A DNA stretch of 64,000 nt from the NCBI GenBank assembly GCA_017482345.1, contig JAFUNB010000008.1:105208-169207 (forward strand), given 5' to 3'. Shown here piece by piece: positions 57,976-64,000 of this stretch. Position 1 is the stretch's first letter. The number at the start of each line of letters is the position of its first letter. Below the pieces are notes generated by a model. The model made no database searches, was not told the origin of the DNA, and saw nothing but the letters and a program-made list of their open reading frames with translations. The position numbers and the translations under genes were made by a program. The stretch comes from Oscillibacter sp. (GTDB lineage: Bacteria > Bacillota > Clostridia > Oscillospirales > Oscillospiraceae).

Positions 57976-59781
57976 TCATTTGTAGTAGATGCCCAGCACC
58001 TTTTCGTGAGGCTCGGTAAAGTCCCCCAGCAGGATCTCCATCTCGATCTCAAAGGCCCGGTCCCAGGGGAAATAGTACCCTTCCGTCCGGACGCCGCCCC
58101 AGCCCCGCTCCGCGTATTCGCCGCCAGACAGGACTGAGATGAAGTTGCTCCGCTCCAGATTTTCAATGACCGGCTCCACAGCGGCATCCATGCCCCGCTC
58201 CAGCCGGAGCAGGACCTTGTCCCGGTCGATATCCGGCTGCCAGAAGTTGTCGGCGTTGCCGGCAAGATCTCCCCGGACGAAGCTCAGGATGTCGTTTCGG
58301 ACAATGTGTTTATAGCAAAAATCCTTCAGGATACTGTCCGCCAGCGTCCGGGCAAAGGCTTTCTCCGTGGTCTCCGTCTGTTCGCCCTGCTGCAAGAATG
58401 CATACCGGGCCACGCCATGGCTCAGCGCCGTACCGGTGACAATGGCCATATCCAGGAAACCGGAATAGCTGATGAGCCAACCAAGCTCCGCCTTCTCCGT
58501 CAGTGCTTCATGGAACGCCGTGCCATAGCGGCCGTTGCCCGCGTCGATCAGAATGGTGGGCAGTCCGCCGGAGCGGGCGCCGTTCAGCTCCCGGATCAAA
58601 GCATTGTAATACTCCGCCATCTTCTCCTCGTCCGCCGGCTGGGTCAGCACCAGCAGCTGCATTGCCTCGCTGCCCGGCTCCGCTTCCTGCAGATCGAAGA
58701 AGTCAAAATGCTCCGCCACGATGTTTTCCAGCGGCTGATAGTCATAGGCACAGGCCGGCTGGTCCTCCGTTCCGCCGAAGTATTTTACGGACACTGCCGC
58801 GCCGTCCCAGCCGATCTCCTCCAGATACAGCTTCGCCACCGCCTTGAAGGCCAGATCGTCCACACCGGAAAGGAGGGCGTCCCCATCCCGCAGCAGACTT
58901 CTCAGATAGGCGATCTCGTTTTTCTGAATACTGTCCTCCTGGGAGGAGTCGTCAATACCGATGAGCACATGGAAGTTTTCGCTGTCCAATCCCGGATAAT
59001 ATTCACTGCCGAACTGCTCCAGCTGCCAAAGCATCCGGTCTGCCAGCTCCAGCTTGCGGCAGCGGGCAGACAGATACTCCGCCACTTCCTCTCCGGTCAG
59101 GCCGAAGTCCTCCGCCAGGTAATCGCTGCCTCCGGGATCCTTGCCGTACAGCTCAATGGTTCGCTCCAGGCCGAACTCCATGCTCTCCAGCTCCGGCCGG
59201 CTCTGCATACCATAACTGCGCAGCGCGTTGTAACCGTCCAGATCCCAGTGGTCATAGCCCACCGTAGGTGCCAGCCGCATCACGCTGTCCAGCAGCCACA
59301 CCCGGTTGTCGGGATCCGCCGCCAGCGTGGTCAGCAGCTGCTCCATCGCTTCGTATTCCGTCAGCGCCGTGCCGTCGGACAGCACGATGTCCTCATGCTC
59401 CGCCATGGACCGGGAATTCACCAGTCCGCCGGAGAGCAGCTGATCCATAAACAGTACATAGCGGTCGCAGCCGTTCTCCTCCTGCGCCAGCACCCATTCA
59501 AACAGGTCTGCCCGGTCACCGTACTGGGTGCCGTTGCTGTTGAGGGGCTGACCTTTCAGCCGGGTGCGATAATCATCAGCCTCCGGCATCTCCAGCACAT
59601 AACCCAGAGACTCCGCCAGATACACCACACGCCCCACGTTGTCCGGCCGGTCATCCAGCGGCACATAGGCAATGACCTGACCCTCCGCCGCCGGCAGCGC
59701 CGGCTGAGGCTCCGTCCGTTTTTGCCCGCAGCCGGCCAGCAGCGCGCAGGCCATCGCCGCCGCCAAAATCCGTTTTTTCAT
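57976..59781 (-). CDS. DUF4127 family lipoprotein
   Basis: The 601-residue protein has a lipobox LLAGC (Cys18) followed by VIAYVPLDDRPDNVGRVVYLAE, the DUF4127 hallmark, then YVLFMDQLLSGGLVNSR, and later FHVLIGIDDSSQ and ILIDAGNGRYGTAFHEAL. The conserved Asp/Arg pattern suggests an enzyme, perhaps acting on surface glycans, but no activity is known to me. It starts 14 bases after a strong terminator that ends the dnaX unit, without a clear promoter of its own. Confidence 0.9.
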   Translation of the reverse strand: MKKRILAAAMACALLAGCGQKRTEPQPALPAAEGQVIAYVPLDDRPDNVGRVVYLAESLGYVLEMPEADDYRTRLKGQPLNSNGTQYGDRADLFEWVLAQEENGCDRYVLFMDQLLSGGLVNSRSMAEHEDIVLSDGTALTEYEAMEQLLTTLAADPDNRVWLLDSVMRLAPTVGYDHWDLDGYNALRSYGMQSRPELESMEFGLERTIELYGKDPGGSDYLAEDFGLTGEEVAEYLSARCRKLELADRMLWQLEQFGSEYYPGLDSENFHVLIGIDDSSQEDSIQKNEIAYLRSLLRDGDALLSGVDDLAFKAVAKLYLEEIGWDGAAVSVKYFGGTEDQPACAYDYQPLENIVAEHFDFFDLQEAEPGSEAMQLLVLTQPADEEKMAEYYNALIRELNGARSGGLPTILIDAGNGRYGTAFHEALTEKAELGWLISYSGFLDMAIVTGTALSHGVARYAFLQQGEQTETTEKAFARTLADSILKDFCYKHIVRNDILSFVRGDLAGNADNFWQPDIDRDKVLLRLERGMDAAVEPVIENLERSNFISVLSGGEYAERGWGGVRTEGYYFPWDRAFEIEMEILLGDFTEPHEKVLGIYYK

Positions 59782-59795
59782 AGTCGCTCCATTCC

Positions 59796-59828
59796 AAAAA
59801 GAGCGGAGCCGCTGGCTCCGCTCTTTTT
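59796..59828. terminator. Terminator between ybaB and the DUF4127 gene
   Basis: AAAAAGAGCGGAGCC (59796-59810) pairs exactly with GGCTCCGCTCTTTTT (59814-59828). It lies between two genes on the same strand and leaves only 14 bases before the DUF4127 start. Confidence 0.9.
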
Positions 59829-59836
59829 TTGTTTGC

Positions 59837-60199
59837 TTACAGGCCCAAAGCGCCCAAATTCAAACCGCCGGTCACGCCGGACATGCTCTTGTCCATAGCC
59901 TCGCCGGCCTGACGCAAAGCCTCGTTGACGGCAGAGACCACCATATCCTGCAGCATCTCCACATCATCGGGATCCACAGCCTCGGGCTTAATGGTCACGG
60001 CCACAACTTCCTTCTTGCCGTTGACCTTGGCCTCCACAACGCCGCCGCCCACGCTGGCGGTAAACTCCTGAGCCTCAACGGCCTCCTGAGCAGCGTTCAT
60101 CTGATCCTGCATCTGCTGCAGCTTCTGCTGCAGCTCCATCTGGCGCTGGGCGCCGGACACCTTGCCGTTGGTAAAACCGCGGCGTGCACTGTAACCCAT
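59837..60199 (-). CDS. ybaB: YbaB/EbfC nucleoid-associated protein
   Basis: The 120-residue protein follows dnaX by 18 bases as in most Bacillota. ELQQKLQQMQDQMNAAQEAVEAQEFTASVGGGVVEAKVNGKKEVVAVTIKPEAVDP shows the YbaB fold, and DVEMLQDMVVSAVNEAL its C-terminal helix. YbaB dimers bind DNA with little specificity. GGAGATAC precedes the ATG. recR, the usual next gene, is absent. Confidence 0.96.
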   Translation of the reverse strand: MGYSARRGFTNGKVSGAQRQMELQQKLQQMQDQMNAAQEAVEAQEFTASVGGGVVEAKVNGKKEVVAVTIKPEAVDPDDVEMLQDMVVSAVNEALRQAGEAMDKSMSGVTGGLNLGALGL

Positions 60200-60217
60200 A
60201 ATACGTATCTCCTTCTA

Positions 60218-61975
60218 TTATTTAATTTGAACGTTATCAAACTGACTGCCGAATTTCAGCAGATTTTTCAGATTCTCCTGGGGATCCGCCTTGGGCGGCT
60301 CGCCCACCCGGTACAGGATGCGCACCGGACCGCCGGCAGCCTTGCTGGCCTCCTCGCCCAGAACGCCCCGGACACGGTCGTTGTCCAGGCGTCCCAGCGC
60401 CAACTCATCCTGCGCGTAAACGGTCAGCGTGTCGCCCTCTAAAACACCGGTGCAAAGATCCAGGAATACCCGGTACATGGGAGACAGGCGGCCCTTGCAG
60501 GTCTCCGCCAGTGCTCTCCACCAGCCGCTGTCCATGGCAGGCGCAGCACTTTTCTGCTCCACGGATGCGGCAGACGCAGGGCGCACCTCTTTTTTCTGCA
60601 CAGGTGTCTCCTGCCGTACAGGCATCGGCTCCTGCGGAATATCAAACACCCGCTCGCCGGGCTCCTCCCGCATGGGTGGCTCCTCCGGCAAGGGAGGCAG
60701 CTCCTCCCAGGGGGGCATTTCCTCACGAGGCGCCGGCTTGGGTTCCGGCTTCGGCTCCGGTCTGGGGACCGGTCTCGGCTCCGCCTTCGGTGCGGCAGCC
60801 TTGGGCTGCGCGCCGCTGCGCAGCGTCTCGCCCCGGCTCAGTGCCTCCTCCAAACGCTGGATCCGGGCCTCCAGAGCCGTCAGATCGCCGGAGAGGCTCT
60901 CGTCGCACAGGCGCAGCAGACAGAGCTCCGCGTCCGTCCGCCGGTTAGAGCTGTAATACAGCTCCGCCGTGGTTTTCTGCAGCGTAGACGCCAGATAGAT
61001 CAGACGGCTGGCAGAGGCCTCCTTACCCAGCCGATCCAGTGTCACAGAATCAAAACCGCCGGACAGCAGCGCCGCGCCGCCCTCGGGGGCGGTCCGCCGC
61101 AGCAGCATGTCCCGGGTCAGGGTGCTCAGTTCATTCAGCACCGCGCCCACGTCCTTGCCGCCGGAATACAGCTGGTTCAGCAGCAGAAGCGCCGCCTTGG
61201 TATCCCGCCGCAGCACACATTCCATCAGCTGTGCCGTCTGCAGATTGCCTGCAAGACCCAGCACCTCCAGCACCGCGTTGCTGTCCACCCGGCCGCCCAC
61301 AGCGGCACACTGGTCCAGCAGGGAAAGTCCGTCACGCAGAGCGCCGTCCGCCAAACGGCTCAGCAGCTCCGCGCCGTCAGCCGTCAGGTCGATGCCCTCC
61401 TGTACCGCCACATAGCCCAGACGCTTTGCCACGTCCTGAGGGCTGATGCGCTTGAAGGAGAACCGCTGGCAGCGGGAGAGGATGGTAGCCGGCACCTTGT
61501 GCAGCTCCGTCGTCGCCAGAATAAACATCAGATGCTCCGGCGGCTCCTCCATGATCTTCAGCAGCGCGTTGAACGCCGCGGGAGAGAGCATGTGGACCTC
61601 GTCCACGATATACACGCGCTTTTTTACGTTGGCCGGAGAATACACCGCCTCATCCCGCAGGGCGCGGACGTGATCCACGCCGTTGTTGGAGGCCGCATCC
61701 AGCTCCAGAACATCCAGAAAGCTGCCGCTCTCAATGCCCAGACAGCTGGCGCACTGGTTGCAGGGATCGCCGTTTACGGGATTTTCGCAGTTGACTGCCT
61801 TGGCCAGGATCTTAGCGCAGGTGGTCTTGCCGGTTCCCCGGGTGCCCGTAAACAGATAGGCATGGGAAGTACGGCCCTCAGCGACCTGCTTTTGCAGAGT
61901 CTCCGTAATATGAGACTGACCCGTCACGTCAGAAAACGTCTTGGGCCGCCATTTTCGATACAGGGCCTGGTACAT
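60218..61975 (-). CDS. dnaX: DNA polymerase III subunits gamma/tau
   Basis: DnaX drives the clamp loader and links the replicase. The 585 residues contain Walker A GTRGTGKT (44-51), a zinc site with C63, C72, C75 and C78, Walker B DEVHML near 127, sensor SRCQRFSFKR, domain III up to about 365, then a proline/glutamate-rich linker (about 395-480) and a C-terminal tau-type region. The ATG at 61975 follows AGGAGGG. The SRP RNA lies directly upstream. Confidence 0.97.
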   Translation of the reverse strand: MYQALYRKWRPKTFSDVTGQSHITETLQKQVAEGRTSHAYLFTGTRGTGKTTCAKILAKAVNCENPVNGDPCNQCASCLGIESGSFLDVLELDAASNNGVDHVRALRDEAVYSPANVKKRVYIVDEVHMLSPAAFNALLKIMEEPPEHLMFILATTELHKVPATILSRCQRFSFKRISPQDVAKRLGYVAVQEGIDLTADGAELLSRLADGALRDGLSLLDQCAAVGGRVDSNAVLEVLGLAGNLQTAQLMECVLRRDTKAALLLLNQLYSGGKDVGAVLNELSTLTRDMLLRRTAPEGGAALLSGGFDSVTLDRLGKEASASRLIYLASTLQKTTAELYYSSNRRTDAELCLLRLCDESLSGDLTALEARIQRLEEALSRGETLRSGAQPKAAAPKAEPRPVPRPEPKPEPKPAPREEMPPWEELPPLPEEPPMREEPGERVFDIPQEPMPVRQETPVQKKEVRPASAASVEQKSAAPAMDSGWWRALAETCKGRLSPMYRVFLDLCTGVLEGDTLTVYAQDELALGRLDNDRVRGVLGEEASKAAGGPVRILYRVGEPPKADPQENLKNLLKFGSQFDNVQIK

Positions 61976-62000
61976 AGTTCCCTCCTTGAGAATATAGAAA

Positions 62001-62137
62001 GTCCTCCGCATACAGCCACGGAACCGGCACCCTCACGGCACATGAAGCATCCCGCTTAATGCTGCTCGGTTCCCCGCCTGACATGGTTCGTGGGGCTCCA
62101 TTGCGCGAGACCGGCTCCGCAGCTGTATGCGGAGGAC
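62001..62137 (-). ncRNA. ffs: Signal recognition particle RNA (small bacterial type)
   Basis: The ends GTCCTCCGCATACAGC (62001-62016 on plus) and its complement (62122-62137) form the closing helix. In the middle, on the minus strand, GTCAGG-CGG-GGAA-CCG-AGCAGC (62061-62082) is the Ffh-binding domain IV with its GGAA tetraloop and the symmetric loop. At about 135 bases it is the small form lacking a full Alu domain. The position before dnaX is usual. Confidence 0.92.
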
Positions 62138-62155
62138 TATTTCGATAGCCTGTTT

Positions 62156-62184
62156 ATTTTACTATATCCTTTTGGAAATGGCAA
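62156..62184 (-). promoter_or_regulatory. SRP RNA promoter
   Basis: On the minus strand TTGCCA (62179-62184) and TAAAAT (62156-62161) are 17 bases apart, about 19 bases before the RNA. Confidence 0.75.
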
Positions 62185-62217
62185 CTGTAAATTTCGCGTT
62201 TCATGGAAAAAACACTC

Positions 62218-62245
62218 TTTACATTCAACTTATTTGTGGTATAAT
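62218..62245 (+). promoter_or_regulatory. tRNA-Ala promoter
   Basis: TTTACA (62218-62223) and a perfect TATAAT (62240-62245) with TGG just upstream (extended -10) are 16 bases apart, 30 bases before the tRNA. Confidence 0.78.
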
Positions 62246-62275
62246 ATCACACATCGCTGGTTTAGCGCGATAAAT

Positions 62276-62351
62276 GGGGGCGTAGCTCAGCTGGGAGAGC
62301 GTACGGTTCGCATCCGTAAGGTCGAGAGTTCGATCCTCTTCGTCTCCACCA
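62276..62351 (+). tRNA. tRNA-Ala (anticodon CGC)
   Basis: GGGGGCG (62276-62282) pairs with CGTCTCC (62341-62347) with the G3-U70 wobble that identifies alanine tRNA, followed by A and encoded CCA. The anticodon stem TACGG/CCGTA encloses TTCGCAT, giving CGC. TAGCTCAGCTGGGAGAGC is the D arm and GTTCGATCC the T loop. Confidence 0.95.
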
Positions 62352-62355
62352 ACGC

Positions 62356-62390
62356 CACCGCAGCCCGAAGGCGGGTTGCGGTGTTTTTTT
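62356..62390 (+). terminator. Terminator after tRNA-Ala
   Basis: CACCGCAGCCCG (62356-62367) pairs with CGGGTTGCGGTG (62372-62383, one G-U pair), followed by seven Ts. Confidence 0.9.
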
Positions 62391-62416
62391 AAGTTCATAG
62401 GAGGGAAATTTTTTAT

Positions 62417-63826
62417 ATGAATGAACAGAACAAGCGGAGCAGTTTCAGCGGCTCCATCGGTTTTGTCCTGGCTGCGGCGGGCAGTGCCGTGGGCCTTGGC
62501 AACATCTGGCGCTTCCCCTATCTGGCCGCCAAGGACGGCGGCGGTATTTTTCTGCTGGTTTATCTGATCCTGGCCCTGACCTTCGGTTTCACGCTGCTGA
62601 CCACCGAGATCGCCATCGGCCGCAAAACCGGCCAGAGCCCCCTGACCGCCTATAAGCAGCTGAACAAGAAGTGGGGCTGGATCGGCGTCTTTGCCTGCAT
62701 CGTCCCCATGATGATCCTGCCCTACTACAGTGCTATCGGCGGCTGGATCCTCAAGTATCTGGCGGCCTTCGCCACCGGCGGCGCCCCCACTGCCGCAGAG
62801 GCCGACGCTTTCTTCGGCAACTTCATCACGGCTCAGTGGGAGCCCATCATCTGGTTCGTCGTCTACCTGGCCGCCACTACTTATGTGGTCTATAAGGGCG
62901 TCAACGCCGGCATCGAGCGCATGAGCTCCGTGATGATGCCCATCCTGCTGGTGCTGATCATCTGCATCGCCGGCTTCTCCCTGTCTCTGGTCCACACGGA
63001 TGCCGCCGGTGTCACCCGCACCGGTCTGCAGGGTCTGAAGGTCTATCTGATCCCCAACTTCGAGGGCATGACGCTCTCCAAGCTGCTCACCGTCATCACC
63101 GACGCCATGGGCCAGCTGTTCTACTCCATCAGCGTTGCCATGGGCATCATGATCGCCTATGGCTCCTATGTAAAGAAGGAGACCAACCTGACCAAGTCTG
63201 TCAACCAGATTGAGATCTTCGATACTGCCGTTGCTTTCCTGGCCGGTATGATGATCATCCCCGCCGTTTACGCTTTCATGGGTCCCGAGGGTCTGAGCGC
63301 CTCCGGCCCGGGCCTGATGTTCAAGGCCCTGCCCAAGATTTTCGACGCCATGGGCTTCATCGGCACCGTGGTCGGTATCGCCTTCTTCGTGATGGTGTTC
63401 TTCGCCGCCCTGACCTCCTCCATCTCCATTATGGAGGCCATTGTCTCCTCCGCTATGGATAAGTTCCACATGGAGCGCAAGCCTGCTGTTCTGGCCGTGG
63501 CCGCCATCTCCCTGGTGATGGGCATCATCGTCTGCCTGGGTTACAACCTCTTCTACTTCGAGCTGACTCTGCCCAACGGCGGTGTCGCTCAGATCCTGGA
63601 CGTTCTGGACTATATCAGCAACTCCGTCCTGATGCCCATCGTGGCCATCGCCACCTGCATCCTGGTGGGTTGGGTCGCCAAGCCCAAGACCGTCATCGAC
63701 GAGGTCACCCTCGGCGGTGTCAAGTTCAGCCGCGAAAAGCTGTATGTGGTCATGGTAAAGTACGTCACTCCCGTCATGCTGCTGGTTCTGCTGCTGCAGT
63801 CCCTGGGCCTGTTGAAATTCTCCTGA
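62417..63826 (+). CDS. Sodium-dependent transporter (NSS/SNF family)
   Basis: The 469-residue protein is a neurotransmitter:sodium symporter homologue. FVLAAAGSAVGLGNIWRFPY (residues 16-35) is the family signature that shapes the sodium and substrate sites in helix 1, followed by GGGIFLLVYL. About eleven or twelve helices are visible, as in bacterial members such as MhsT/TnaT that import hydrophobic amino acids. AGGAGGG precedes the ATG. It follows the tRNA-Ala terminator and may have no strong promoter of its own. Confidence 0.95.
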   Translation: MNEQNKRSSFSGSIGFVLAAAGSAVGLGNIWRFPYLAAKDGGGIFLLVYLILALTFGFTLLTTEIAIGRKTGQSPLTAYKQLNKKWGWIGVFACIVPMMILPYYSAIGGWILKYLAAFATGGAPTAAEADAFFGNFITAQWEPIIWFVVYLAATTYVVYKGVNAGIERMSSVMMPILLVLIICIAGFSLSLVHTDAAGVTRTGLQGLKVYLIPNFEGMTLSKLLTVITDAMGQLFYSISVAMGIMIAYGSYVKKETNLTKSVNQIEIFDTAVAFLAGMMIIPAVYAFMGPEGLSASGPGLMFKALPKIFDAMGFIGTVVGIAFFVMVFFAALTSSISIMEAIVSSAMDKFHMERKPAVLAVAAISLVMGIIVCLGYNLFYFELTLPNGGVAQILDVLDYISNSVLMPIVAIATCILVGWVAKPKTVIDEVTLGGVKFSREKLYVVMVKYVTPVMLLVLLLQSLGLLKFS

Positions 63827-63868
63827 TCCTGATCAAAAAACCTCTGCAAACCGTTTGGTTTGTGCATC

Positions 63869-64000
63869 TGTCAAGTAAAAGTAGACACATAAAAAAGCAT
63901 AACTAACAGAAGCCCAGTTCGGTCTTGTACTGAACTGGGCTTTTGTAGCCCAAAGCGGCAGCAGGCCGGCAGTTGTTGAAGAAGTGGACATACGTATTCA
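63869..64000. mobile_element. End of an IS3-family insertion sequence (partial)
   Basis: TGTCAAGTAAAAGTAGACACA at 63869-63889 resembles an IS3-type terminal inverted repeat, and the adjoining minus-strand frame encodes the end of an IS3 transposase. The element continues beyond the window, so the other end and target duplication cannot be seen. An 11-bp inverted repeat (63910-63920/63932-63942) spans the end of the transposase gene and may block read-in transcription. Confidence 0.75.
63903..64000 (-). CDS. IS3-family transposase, C-terminal end (partial)
   Basis: The last 32 codons read YVHFFNNCRPAAALGYKSP followed by VQYKTELGFC and a TAG stop. YxHFxNxxRP..LGYxSPVxY is the typical C-terminus of the rve/DDE integrase core of IS3 OrfB proteins. 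The catalytic residues lie outside the window. Confidence 0.88.
   Translation of the reverse strand, partial: NTYVHFFNNCRPAAALGYKSPVQYKTELGFC

Noticed and set aside
1-64000. CRISPR arrays, rRNA genes or a replication origin
   Set aside because: No regularly spaced repeats, rRNA-like sequence or DnaA-box cluster was recognised by eye.

Overview
The window looks like part of the chromosome of a GC-rich Bacillota, most likely a gut Oscillospiraceae relative (Flavonifractor/Oscillibacter/Lawsonibacter-like). The reasons are the mraZ-rsmH-ftsL-pbp cell-division cluster, a cysteine T-box, strong GGAGG ribosome sites, TTGNNN-N17-TATACT-type promoters, Asp23 next to a DAK2 kinase, DUF1385 next to prmC, and a small SRP RNA before dnaX. 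This assignment is inferred from gene content and order only; there is no rRNA in the window.

Layout. 1-2.45 kb: start of the mra operon on the minus strand (mraZ, rsmH, ftsL, start of a penicillin-binding protein), with a MraZ-box leader and a hairpin-rich insert between rsmH and ftsL. 2.5-5.2 kb: rarD-rsmD-coaD-coiled-coil operon. 5.3-7.8 kb: asp23-fakA and a small Xre regulator. 7.8-9.5 kb: a two-gene minimal Fe-S assembly operon (SufC- and SufB/D-like). 9.6-13.8 kb: short, mostly monocistronic genes (ferritin-like, cytidylate-kinase-like, DUF2461, HD domain, YgjP-like peptidase, IMP cyclohydrolase). 13.8-22.3 kb: zinc ribbon, glpK, lipase, CmpB-type membrane protein, family-4 uracil-DNA glycosylase, GNAT, Xre-cupin, cysS with its T-box, a papain-like secreted protein, and a Nim-type flavoprotein. 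22.3-28.4 kb: a long minus-strand run DUF1385-prmC-recA-recX-nitroreductase-rimO-pgsA-nim, whose promoter carries a perfect LexA (SOS) box. 28.4-32.8 kb: lipoprotein, response regulator, EcsC, histidine kinase. 32.9-35.9 kb: tRNA-Leu, PAP2 phosphatase, Fe-S aldo/keto reductase, membrane protein.

35.9-49.9 kb holds the most striking feature: a tightly packed 14-kb block of 23 phage structural genes on the minus strand, in the order terminase, portal, protease, capsid, connectors, contractile tail, baseplate, lysis. It has no integrase, repressor, replication genes or tail fibre, and only a 142-residue protein sits where the tape measure should be. This architecture is what a domesticated contractile phage particle or gene transfer agent would look like; a decayed prophage is the alternative.

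49.9-64 kb: a KdpDE-like two-component pair, LysR regulator, short formate/nitrite-type channel, an AAA ATPase with Gx transporter, NusG-II protein and ApbE flavin transferase (possibly a surface flavin/electron-transfer group), a membrane protein, a DUF4127 lipoprotein, ybaB-dnaX-SRP RNA, tRNA-Ala, a sodium-dependent transporter, and the end of an IS3-family insertion sequence cut by the window edge.
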